Positions 1 through 5,783 of a DNA stretch of 5,783 nucleotides are shown here, piece after piece. The translations under genes were made by a program, and so were the position numbers. Under the pieces are notes generated by a model. The model saw nothing but the letters and a program-made list of their open reading frames with translations. It was not told where the DNA came from and made no database searches. The DNA lies in assembly GCA_903842755.1 (NCBI GenBank), contig CAIMNF010000548.1:1-5783 (forward strand), in the 5' to 3' direction. Within the stretch, counting starts at the first letter, position 1. Each line of letters opens with the position of its first letter. The stretch comes from Oligoflexia bacterium (lineage in GTDB: Bacteria; Bdellovibrionota; UBA1018; CAIMNF01).

Positions 1-888
1 GGCCACGAGGCGCATTACATCGCCTGCCCGTCGCGCTTTATATTCCACAGGAATGGCCTGGCCCACTACCTTTTCCGCAGCCCCGATGACCTCTTTTACG
101 CTATACCCATTTTCTGTGCCTAAATTATAATTCAAAAAAACACCCTGCCCGGAGGGAAGGCCCATTAGTTTTTCCATTGCAGAAATGTGGGCCGATGCCA
201 AATCTAAAACATGAATATAGTCGCGAATACAGGTTCCATCTGGTGTCGCGTAATCCTGTCCAAAGACGGTAAGGGCGCGGCCCGCTTTAAATTCTTGAAA
301 AATTTTTGGAATCAAGTGGGTTTCCGGCACGTGCCACTCGCCGACGCGAAGGCGCGGCTCTGCTCCGGCTGCATTAAAGTAACGAAGGGCCACGGACTGA
401 ACATTTTTTTGAACATAGTCGTGTTCCAACAGCCGCTCCACCGCCAGTTTGGTTTCTCCATAAGGATTGATCGGGTTTTTGGAAAGCCTTTCTTGGACGG
501 CTTGATCGCCGACGTCTCCAAAAATGGCGCAGGTTGAAGAAAAAATAAACCGTGGGGTACTTTTAAAATGCAAAACCATCTCGTCTAACAGAGCTTGGGT
601 TTGAAAGACATTATTTTCAAAATACTCGTCTCGCTTTTGCACGCTTTCGCTCACAATATTCCGAGCCGCAAAATGAAACACACAATCGAACTGTTCTGAC
701 TTAAACAAAGCACGGAGCAGATTTCGATCGCCGACCTTGCCCCGGATAAAATAGGGCGAAAGAATAAGTTCGGCATGGCCCGTGGAGAGATCATCTAAAA
801 TCCAAACTTCGTGCCCTTGATCGATCAATAACGAACACGTTGAGCTACCCACATAGCCTGCGCCACCCACTACAAGAACTTTTGCCAT
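1..888 (-). CDS. galE: UDP-glucose 4-epimerase (GalE-type extended SDR), 3' end cut by window edge
   Basis: Probable NAD-dependent cytoplasmic epimerase that interconverts UDP-glucose and UDP-galactose (Leloir pathway and supply of sugars for surface polysaccharide). The reading frame is open from an ATG at 888-886 to the left edge, giving 296 residues. GalE proteins are usually about 330-340 long, so some 35-45 C-terminal residues lie outside. Visible in order: Rossmann motif GGAGYVGS at residues 8-15, acidic ILDDLSTGH at 30-38 for the NAD ribose, HFAA at 72-75, SSTCAIFG at 117-124, the catalytic PYGETK with Tyr143 and Lys147, RYFNAAGA at 169-176, and DGTCIRDYIHV at 217-227, which is highly typical of GalE. 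No in-frame ATG, GTG or TTG lies between the chosen start and an upstream stop at 910-912, so the start is well fixed. AAGG stands only two bases before the ATG, an unusually tight spacing for a ribosome binding site. Oddities: Phe123 where a Tyr is usual, and Leu294 at the position I align with the E. coli Tyr299 gate. Family assignment is firm; exact sugar specificity is not. Confidence 0.93.
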   Translation of the reverse strand, partial: MAKVLVVGGAGYVGSSTCSLLIDQGHEVWILDDLSTGHAELILSPYFIRGKVGDRNLLRALFKSEQFDCVFHFAARNIVSESVQKRDEYFENNVFQTQALLDEMVLHFKSTPRFIFSSTCAIFGDVGDQAVQERLSKNPINPYGETKLAVERLLEHDYVQKNVQSVALRYFNAAGAEPRLRVGEWHVPETHLIPKIFQEFKAGRALTVFGQDYATPDGTCIRDYIHVLDLASAHISAMEKLMGLPSGQGVFLNYNLGTENGYSVKEVIGAAEKVVGQAIPVEYKARRAGDVMRLVA

Positions 889-924
889 ATCCTTAAGCTT
901 AGCATAAGGTTACACTGGAAACCT
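889..924. promoter_or_regulatory. 36-bp divergent intergenic region between galE and the ABC exporter
   Basis: The two start codons face away from each other with only 36 bp between them, so promoters for both genes must overlap this gap and extend into the 5' coding part of the opposite gene. It contains short inverted repeats: CCTTA at 891-895 with TAAGG at 905-909, a nested CTTA (898-901) / TAAG (905-908), and AGGTT (907-911) with AACCT (920-924). The last pair would place the exporter's GGA ribosome-binding bases (917-919) in the loop or 3' flank of a five-base-pair stem. The arms are short enough to occur by chance. I could not identify a convincing sigma-70 promoter for either direction. 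Confidence 0.45.
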
Positions 925-2658
925 ATGTTTTCATTAAAGCCTTTTCGAACCTTGGTCCCGTTACTGAAGCCTTATAAAAACTGGCTACTTTTTAGTTTAT
1001 TAATGGCTATTCCGCTTTCCATTTTGCGCGTGGGTCCGATCCCTTTGGTGAAATTTTTGGTGGACGACGTACTGGTGAATAAAAATGAACACCGACTTTT
1101 TCTTCTGCCCTTTGCGGTCGTTGGCCTTTACGCATTAAATTTAGGTGTACGGTTTTTTCACTACTATGCAATTCGAATCGTTGTTATCCATGTGAACCAA
1201 GCGATTAAAGAAAAACTATTTAATCACCTGATCCACTTATCGTCGGACTATTTTACCGAGCAAAAAACAGGGGTTCTGCTTTCCCGCATTACGGCTGACC
1301 CGAGTAATTTAGACAACGGCATTTCTTCCTTAAACGTATTGATTCGCGAACCGGTTACGTTTTTAGGTCTATTAATTTATGCGTTTTATACGAATTGGCG
1401 CCTGGCCATTTTGACATTGCTGATTGTGCCTTTGCTGGCACTTCTTCTTTCCATGACGGGGAAGTACATCAAGAAAAAAATCGCGTTTTATCAGCAAAAA
1501 AATGGCGAATCTTATAGCACGATTCAAGAAGCCATTACCGGAAATCGAGTCATTCACTTGTTCAATTTAGAGAAAGCGACGCTCGCTCGTTTCAACGGAC
1601 AAATGAATTACGTGACGGAACTCTTGCTTAAAATCTCAAAAATTGAGGAGTTAGCTTCTCCGCTAGTGGAGCTAGTGATTTCCTTCGCCATTGCCTTGAT
1701 TCTTTATTACGGCGGCGCCTCGGTTTTACATGGCCGCATGACTTCGGGCGATTTGATTGCTTTTTTTACCGCGTTCGCCATGATGATTAACCCCATCAAA
1801 CAGTTTAGCGACATTACTTCAAAGATTGCGAGCGCCACAGCCGCCATGGAGCGCATTAATGAATTTATGTCGTGGGAATCGAAGATTAAACATCATCCCC
1901 ACCCACAAACGATTCACCACTTACGCGAGGGTATTGAATTTAAAAATGTATCGTTCGCTTACCCGGATAGCCCCGATCGTAACGTCGTTCAAGCATTAAG
2001 CTTTAAAATTCCGGCCGGAAAAACGGTCGCGTTAGTGGGTCAAAGTGGCTCGGGCAAAAGTTCAGTCGTCCAGCTGCTGACCCGCCTGTATGACATTACG
2101 GATGGACAAATCGTGGTGGATCAACATGACCTGAAGAGCTTAGAGCTGAAAAACTGGCGCGAAAAAGTCGCGGTCGTGAGCCAAGACGTATTTTTATTTC
2201 ACGACACGATTTATCAAAATATTCTGATGGGAAAACCTTCGGCCACGCGCGAAGAAGTCATTGATGCCACCCAGCGGGCATTTGCTTACGACTTTATACA
2301 AGGCCTGCCCGAAAAATTTGAAACCATCGTTGGAGATCGGGGCGTAAAACTTTCCGGAGGGGAGCGGCAGCGCATCTCGATCGCTCGGGCTTTTTTAAAA
2401 AATGCCGAGTTCTTAATTCTGGACGAGGCTACTTCGAACTTAGACAATCAATCGGAAAAAATTGTTCAACAGACTTTAGATACCTTAATGCAAAATAAAA
2501 CCACACTCGTCATTGCCCACCGACTCTCAACCATTCGAAATGTGGATGAGATTATCGTGATGGGCCACGGAGAGATCCTGGAGCGCGGCCATTTTGACCA
2601 ATTAATCGAAAAGAACGGCGAATTTAAGCGTTTAGCGACTTTGGCTGGCATGAGCTAA
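925..2658 (+). CDS. MsbA-type ABC exporter half-transporter (membrane domain fused to ATPase)
   Basis: Complete 577-residue inner-membrane exporter subunit expected to work as a homodimer, using ATP to move a lipid, glycolipid or drug-like substrate outward. The N-terminal part (about 1-310) is an ABC type-1 membrane domain with hydrophobic segments near 20-40, 60-80, 140-158, 160-178, 245-265 and 275-290. The ATPase domain (about 336-577) has every expected motif: aromatic A-loop FAYP with Tyr346, Walker A GQSGSGKSS at 372-380 (Lys378), Q-loop Gln420, signature LSGGE at 476-480, Walker B FLILDEAT with Asp500 and catalytic Glu501, D-loop SNLD at 504-507 (SALD is commoner), and H-loop His532. 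It should be an active ATPase. Length matches MsbA (about 580), and there is no peptidase or other extra N-terminal domain. The ATG at 925 is preceded by a modest TGGAAA site (916-921). It diverges from galE and ends inside the tail of the opposite gene. It is not beside lipid A or core LPS genes, so I do not assign msbA; a multidrug or other lipid substrate is equally possible. Confidence 0.93.
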   Translation: MFSLKPFRTLVPLLKPYKNWLLFSLLMAIPLSILRVGPIPLVKFLVDDVLVNKNEHRLFLLPFAVVGLYALNLGVRFFHYYAIRIVVIHVNQAIKEKLFNHLIHLSSDYFTEQKTGVLLSRITADPSNLDNGISSLNVLIREPVTFLGLLIYAFYTNWRLAILTLLIVPLLALLLSMTGKYIKKKIAFYQQKNGESYSTIQEAITGNRVIHLFNLEKATLARFNGQMNYVTELLLKISKIEELASPLVELVISFAIALILYYGGASVLHGRMTSGDLIAFFTAFAMMINPIKQFSDITSKIASATAAMERINEFMSWESKIKHHPHPQTIHHLREGIEFKNVSFAYPDSPDRNVVQALSFKIPAGKTVALVGQSGSGKSSVVQLLTRLYDITDGQIVVDQHDLKSLELKNWREKVAVVSQDVFLFHDTIYQNILMGKPSATREEVIDATQRAFAYDFIQGLPEKFETIVGDRGVKLSGGERQRISIARAFLKNAEFLILDEATSNLDNQSEKIVQQTLDTLMQNKTTLVIAHRLSTIRNVDEIIVMGHGEILERGHFDQLIEKNGEFKRLATLAGMS

Positions 2659-3372
2659 TTGCGCAGCTTCTTCGTAAATTTTTTGTTGCACGTTTGCCAA
2701 CCGAATCGCCTCTTCTACGGTTGCGCCCGTGAATTCCGGCACGGATAAAATTTTAGTAGCGATGGTTTCCCATTCTCCACCCCGAAGAGATAAATCCTGC
2801 GCCACCCGTTCGGCCATTTGCCTGCGGGTTTCGATGTGCATCCGCCAATAGTTTAGCTTCGTACTGTACCCAGGTGTTTTGGCGGCAAGAGCATCCAAAA
2901 CTGCGCAAGTACCTTCCGGATACCCCTGTTCCACGGGCGCGGAGCGTTCCACCAAAAGTGCGTCGAATTGGCGTGCAATTTTTTGAAAACTTTTTTGCTG
3001 GGCACTGGCAAGGCTTACCCAATATTCTGTATTTTTTGCGGCCTTAGAGGCCCCCCAAACGGCATCCGGGGTTAAAAATAATTCTTGCGCAACTTTTGCG
3101 ATCACCGCTCGGTCCTCTTGCCGTTGAACGCTCGGTAAAACAGAGTAAATGAGGGATTCCGCTAAAGTGGTGGCTGTCTTTCTTTGTAACTGAAACACAT
3201 GAGCCCACGCATTCAAATTGCCTTTGAGAGGTGGAGTTAAACTCAACGCTTGGATTCCAGGCGCGATTCCCTGCAAAACACCGTCACAGGTCGAGGCTGC
3301 GCTAGCCATTCCCCACAGACCTAAACTCAAGCCAACCAGCAATACGTGTAAATTAAACGATGTTCGTATCAT
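2632..3372 (-). CDS. Unrecognised Sec-secreted helical protein, 246 residues
   Basis: I do not recognise this family and assign no function. The start is the ATG at 3372-3370, because it places a classic signal peptide at the N-terminus: basic MIR, a hydrophobic stretch at about 8-21 (HVLLVGLSLGLWG), then ASA at 23-25 giving likely cleavage after residue 25. The only Cys nearby (Cys29, in STCDG) lacks a lipobox, so a soluble periplasmic or exported protein is more likely than a lipoprotein. The mature part is about 220 residues, rich in Ala, Gln and Glu, with long stretches that read as amphipathic helices (about 85-145 and 175-240). It holds just two cysteines, Cys29 and Cys156, which could form one disulfide. 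No enzymatic motif is visible. The frame stays open upstream to a TTG at 3471, but that start would bury the signal peptide behind 33 residues. No clear Shine-Dalgarno sequence precedes 3372. It lies 77 bp after the short aldehyde dehydrogenase gene on the same strand, and its last 27 bp overlap the exporter gene. Confidence 0.75.
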   Translation of the reverse strand: MIRTSFNLHVLLVGLSLGLWGMASAASTCDGVLQGIAPGIQALSLTPPLKGNLNAWAHVFQLQRKTATTLAESLIYSVLPSVQRQEDRAVIAKVAQELFLTPDAVWGASKAAKNTEYWVSLASAQQKSFQKIARQFDALLVERSAPVEQGYPEGTCAVLDALAAKTPGYSTKLNYWRMHIETRRQMAERVAQDLSLRGGEWETIATKILSVPEFTGATVEEAIRLANVQQKIYEEAAQLAHASQSR

Positions 3373-3449
3373 TGAAGAAAACCCACTCGTAACCCTAGCA
3401 CAGTTTGACTCCGACCTGCGAGCAATAATGTCCCAAAAGCGGATTCGTT
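3373..3449. other. 77-bp gap between short ALDH gene and secreted-protein gene
   Basis: Spacer on the minus-strand gene run. It has no strong hairpin followed by a T-run for either strand, so no terminator is supported and read-through from the aldehyde dehydrogenase genes is possible. On the minus strand TTGCTC followed about 17-19 bases later by TGTGCTAG is a poor match to a sigma-70 promoter, so I do not call one. No obvious ribosome binding site precedes the ATG at 3372. Confidence 0.4.
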
Positions 3450-4325
3450 CTAATGACCGACGGGATGCCAAACCGTCTTAAACTCAACGTATTGAATTAA
3501 ATGGTCTAGCGACAAGGCTTCCGTGACCGGTGGGACCACTCGCTTTAGATTTCCAGCGGCCAGTGTTTTGATTTCGGCTAAAATTTTGGATTGGCTGCCT
3601 TGGTAACTAATCGAATTAATTTCCATGTGGGACCCCAAGTGCGGGTAAAGCTCTTCCAAATCGCCGGTGAGTAGATTGACGACCCCTTTTGGTAAATCCG
3701 AGGTGGCCAAAACTTCGGCCAAAGGAGAAAGTATCGCCGCGCCTTCTGTGGCAAGAACCGCAACCACCGAATTTCCAGAAGCGATAATTGCTGCCAGTTG
3801 GGCCACGAGTTGCCCTAAATCAAAAGTGGAATGAGGAATTAAAGCAACGACACCGACCGGCTCAGACGAAGTAAAATTATGGTGCGGACCACTGACGGGG
3901 TTCACGGACCCAACTAATTGCTCATATTTATCGGCAAATCCTGCATAATAGACCCAAGCCTGAATGGCGTCATCTACCGCACGATTGGCGCGCGGCCGTG
4001 GGTAGGCCAAGGTCTTTACTAATATTTCAATAAATTCTTCCCGTTTTGCTTCGGCCATTTCTGCCATTCGGTAAAGAATCTGGGCACGATTGTAGGCGCT
4101 TTTACTTTGCCAGCCTGCCTGGGCTGATTGTGCCGCTGTAACTGCATTTCTTAAATCCTTCCGCGAAGCTTTACAATAATAGGCATAGAGCTTTTTAGTT
4201 TTGGGAACCAGAATGGGCGCGCTCCGGCCCGATTCCGTTCGTGGAAAATCGCCACCAATAAAGAGTTTGATGGTTTTTGCTATTTTTAAAGAATCGCCTG
4301 CGTCTTTTTCTACCTGTGCTGCCAT
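3450..4325 (-). CDS. Shortened aldehyde dehydrogenase-like partner protein lacking the catalytic domain
   Basis: A 291-residue cytoplasmic protein of the aldehyde dehydrogenase superfamily that keeps the N-terminal NAD-binding part of the fold and stops before the catalytic part. Visible: LFIGGDFPRTESG at 21-33, the helix region GWQSKSAYNRAQILYRMAE at 71-89, WVYYAGFADK at 124-133, GVVALIP at 158-164, ASGNSVV at 182-188, SDLPKGVVNLLTG at 209-221, and a tail EFKTVWHPVG at 281-290. The Asn-containing PWNFP motif is replaced by PHSTF, the KPAE lysine site by LATE, and ELGG and the catalytic Cys region are absent; its only Cys is residue 51. It should therefore not oxidise aldehydes by itself. I judge it intact rather than broken: the frame is clean, it has a good ribosome binding site, and from memory similar short proteins with the same KTVWHPVG-like end accompany a full-length enzyme in other bacteria. 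A structural or regulatory subunit of that enzyme is inferred. Confidence 0.85.
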   Translation of the reverse strand: MAAQVEKDAGDSLKIAKTIKLFIGGDFPRTESGRSAPILVPKTKKLYAYYCKASRKDLRNAVTAAQSAQAGWQSKSAYNRAQILYRMAEMAEAKREEFIEILVKTLAYPRPRANRAVDDAIQAWVYYAGFADKYEQLVGSVNPVSGPHHNFTSSEPVGVVALIPHSTFDLGQLVAQLAAIIASGNSVVAVLATEGAAILSPLAEVLATSDLPKGVVNLLTGDLEELYPHLGSHMEINSISYQGSQSKILAEIKTLAAGNLKRVVPPVTEALSLDHLIQYVEFKTVWHPVGH

Positions 4326-4337
4326 TTTTTTCCTTTA
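4326..4337 (-). promoter_or_regulatory. Ribosome binding site overlapping the upstream stop codon
   Basis: Read on the minus strand, the TAA stop of the upstream aldehyde dehydrogenase (4337-4335) runs directly into AAAGGA (4336-4331), then five A residues, then the ATG at 4325. The Shine-Dalgarno match and five-base spacing are good, and ribosomes ending the first gene are positioned to start the second. This supports the ATG at 4325 and translational coupling of the pair. Confidence 0.7.
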
Positions 4338-5783
4338 ATCCATGACCCCGTTTAAATAAGGAAACAGTCCGTGCCTGCCCCCTTCGCGTCCAAAACCGCT
4401 TTCTTGATAACCTCCAAAAGGCGAACTTGGATCAAACTTGTTGTAGGTATTTGCCCAAATGACTCCCGCTTTGAGTGCTGCAGCGGTTTTGTGGATTTTA
4501 GAGCCTTTTTCGGACCAAATTCCTGCAGCCAAGCCATAGGGAGTATCGTTTGCTTTTACAATTGCTTCTTGTGCAGTTCTAAAGGTGGAAATGGTCAGCA
4601 CCGGACCAAACACCTCCACGCGACTCAGCGTAAACGCCGACGATACCCGGTTAAAAAAACATGGCTGATGGTAGTACCCTTTTTCGGGCAACACGGATTG
4701 CGAGGCTTCGAAATACTCGCCACCTTCTGCGATTCCGGTGTCGATGAGTTTTCTGATTTTTTCGTGCTCGCTTTTAGAGTTAATAGCACCGACGTCGGTG
4801 TTTTTATCGAGCGGGTTCCCCACGCGCAGCTGCTCCATACGGGATTTTAGTTTATCGACAAAAAGGTCTGCAATCGATTCTTCGACTAAAAGCCTAGAAC
4901 CGGCACAACACACGTGCCCCTGATTAAAGAAAATTCCATTCACTACGCCTTCTACGGCCTGATCTAATGCTGCATCCTCAAACACAATATGGGCAGATTT
5001 ACCGCCTAATTCTAAAGTCAATTTCTTAGACGTTCCTGCAACAGCCCGTTGAATCATTCGTCCAACTTCGGTCGAACCCGTAAATGCAATCTTATTAATG
5101 TCGGGGTGATGGACGATGGCACTTCCCGTTTCGCCATCGCCGGTAACCACATTGACGACGCCCTCAGGTAATCCCGCTTCTTGGAGCACTTGGGCCAATA
5201 ATAAACACGAAAGTGAAGTCGTCTCTGCGGGCTTAATGACCACTGTGTTTCCACACGCCAAAGCGGGCGCAATTTTCCATGCCGCCATGAGGAGCGGAAA
5301 ATTCCACGGAATAATCTGCCCCACTACGCCTAGCGATTGAACTTTTCTTCCGGGCACTGCGTACTCTAATTTATCGGCCCAGCCCGCGTAATAAAAAAAG
5401 TGCGCCGCTACGAGTGGTAAATCAAAGTCGCGCGATTCCTTAATGGGCTTGCCATTGTCTAAGGTTTCCAGAACTGCAAATTCCCGGGAGCGCTCTTGGA
5501 TCATGCGCGCAATTCTAAACAAATACCGACCGCGCTCGGAACCCGATAACTTGGACCAACTTTTATGGGCTTTTCTTGCAGCCTTTACTGCACCATCGAC
5601 ATCGTTTGCATTGGCGTGAGCAATTTTTGCCAGCACTTCACCGGTTGCGGGATTGAGGGTCGAAAAATACGTATTACTTTTAGGCGCGCAAAATTGCCCC
5701 GCAATAAAAAGTTTGTTTTTTTCGGCGATTTTTACCACTTCGGTGGACTCTAACGACGGTGCATACTTAAACTGGAGTGATGA
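4335..5783 (-). CDS. NAD-dependent aldehyde dehydrogenase, catalytic member of the pair; 5' end beyond window
   Basis: Cytoplasmic enzyme oxidising an aldehyde to the carboxylic acid with NAD(P). Numbering the GTG at 5738 as residue 1, all catalytic features are present: PWNFP with Asn146, KPAE with Lys169, GSTEVG at 221-226, ELGG with general base Glu243, GHVCCAGSR with nucleophile Cys277, EVFGPV with Glu375, and PFGG at 440-443. It ends GFGREGGRHGLFPYL near the C-terminus, typical of the family. That GTG is probably not the start: the frame continues without a stop to the right edge for 15 more codons, and these encode FKYAPSLES, an N-terminal YAP-ES motif I remember from full-length members of this subgroup (usual length about 480-500). 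So 482 residues are visible and only a few are missing. It is followed after nine bases by the short partner gene. Acetaldehyde from deoxyribose breakdown is a plausible substrate, inferred from the remembered linkage with deoC; the sequence alone does not show it. Confidence 0.93.
   Translation of the reverse strand, partial: SSLQFKYAPSLESTEVVKIAEKNKLFIAGQFCAPKSNTYFSTLNPATGEVLAKIAHANANDVDGAVKAARKAHKSWSKLSGSERGRYLFRIARMIQERSREFAVLETLDNGKPIKESRDFDLPLVAAHFFYYAGWADKLEYAVPGRKVQSLGVVGQIIPWNFPLLMAAWKIAPALACGNTVVIKPAETTSLSCLLLAQVLQEAGLPEGVVNVVTGDGETGSAIVHHPDINKIAFTGSTEVGRMIQRAVAGTSKKLTLELGGKSAHIVFEDAALDQAVEGVVNGIFFNQGHVCCAGSRLLVEESIADLFVDKLKSRMEQLRVGNPLDKNTDVGAINSKSEHEKIRKLIDTGIAEGGEYFEASQSVLPEKGYYHQPCFFNRVSSAFTLSRVEVFGPVLTISTFRTAQEAIVKANDTPYGLAAGIWSEKGSKIHKTAAALKAGVIWANTYNKFDPSSPFGGYQESGFGREGGRHGLFPYLNGVMD

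Noticed and set aside
211..537. 108-codon plus-strand frame opposite galE
   Set aside because: It is antisense to a confidently identified coding region and its translation shows no domain.
882..910. Possible exporter promoter: TTGCCA at 882-887 and TAAGGT at 905-910 with 17-base spacing
   Set aside because: The -35 match is good but the -10 box matches at only three positions. Transcription would start at about 917, too close to the ATG at 925 to include a usable ribosome binding site.
3373..3471. Longer secreted-protein start at the TTG codon at 3471
   Set aside because: It is a rare start codon, would overlap the upstream gene by 22 bp, and would put 33 polar, basic residues ahead of an otherwise perfect N-terminal signal peptide.
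3237..3489. 12-bp direct repeat TTAAACTCAACG at 3237-3248 and 3478-3489
   Set aside because: About one such match is expected by chance in a sequence of this length. One copy lies in the secreted-protein gene and the other in the short dehydrogenase gene, with no sign of duplication around them.
3450..4325. Short aldehyde dehydrogenase as a truncated pseudogene
   Set aside because: The frame is clean, it has a strong ribosome binding site and a distinctive C-terminal tail, and similar short partners are remembered from other bacteria. No remnant of the missing catalytic domain follows the stop codon; the next frame is an unrelated secreted protein.
4371..4850. 159-codon plus-strand frame opposite the large aldehyde dehydrogenase gene
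   Set aside because: It lies entirely antisense to a strongly supported gene. Its Cys- and Phe-rich translation has no recognisable motif.
5736..5738. GTG at 5738 as the start of the large aldehyde dehydrogenase
   Set aside because: The frame stays open upstream to the window edge and encodes a familiar N-terminal motif, so the real start is most likely outside.

Overview
This is a 5.8 kb stretch of ordinary-looking bacterial chromosome, dense with genes and with no mobile element, CRISPR array, tRNA or rRNA that I can see. The base composition looks close to balanced and I see no abrupt change along the window. The MsbA-type lipid/drug ABC exporter and a Sec-secreted, cysteine-poor helical protein fit a Gram-negative host. 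A predatory or free-living member of the old deltaproteobacterial / Bdellovibrionota grouping would suit the gene content, but that is a weak guess and no marker gene is present to settle it.

Layout, left to right: (1) 1-888, minus strand: a GalE-type UDP-glucose 4-epimerase, cut off by the left edge and lacking roughly its last 35-45 residues. (2) 889-924: a 36-bp divergent gap holding both start regions. (3) 925-2658, plus strand: a complete 577-residue ABC exporter half-transporter (six-helix membrane domain fused to an ATPase). (4) 2632-3372, minus strand: an unrecognised 246-residue secreted protein whose last codons overlap the exporter's last codons by 27 bp, tail to tail. (5) 3450-4325, minus strand: a 291-residue aldehyde dehydrogenase-like protein that has the NAD-binding part of the fold but no catalytic half. 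(6) 4335-5783, minus strand: a complete-looking catalytic aldehyde dehydrogenase that is still open at the right edge, so its true start lies outside the window.

How the genes relate: the two aldehyde dehydrogenase genes are nearly abutting. The Shine-Dalgarno sequence of the second is built into the stop codon of the first, so they are almost certainly co-transcribed and probably translationally coupled. From memory of the family, such a pair (one catalytic, one shortened partner ending in a KTVWHPVG-like tail) usually sits behind a deoxyribose-phosphate aldolase gene, deoC. I therefore predict deoC just beyond the right edge, with the pair oxidising the acetaldehyde released from deoxyribose 5-phosphate. 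The secreted-protein gene follows in the same direction after 77 bp and may be read through from the same transcript, but nothing in it suggests a shared function. The galE and exporter genes diverge from a very small common control region. Both could serve the cell envelope (sugar nucleotide supply and export of a lipid or glycolipid), but that link is inference only.

The most interesting points are the catalytically empty partner aldehyde dehydrogenase, the unrecognised secreted protein, and the very compact divergent and convergent gene junctions. I do not see convincing evidence for a wholly new system.
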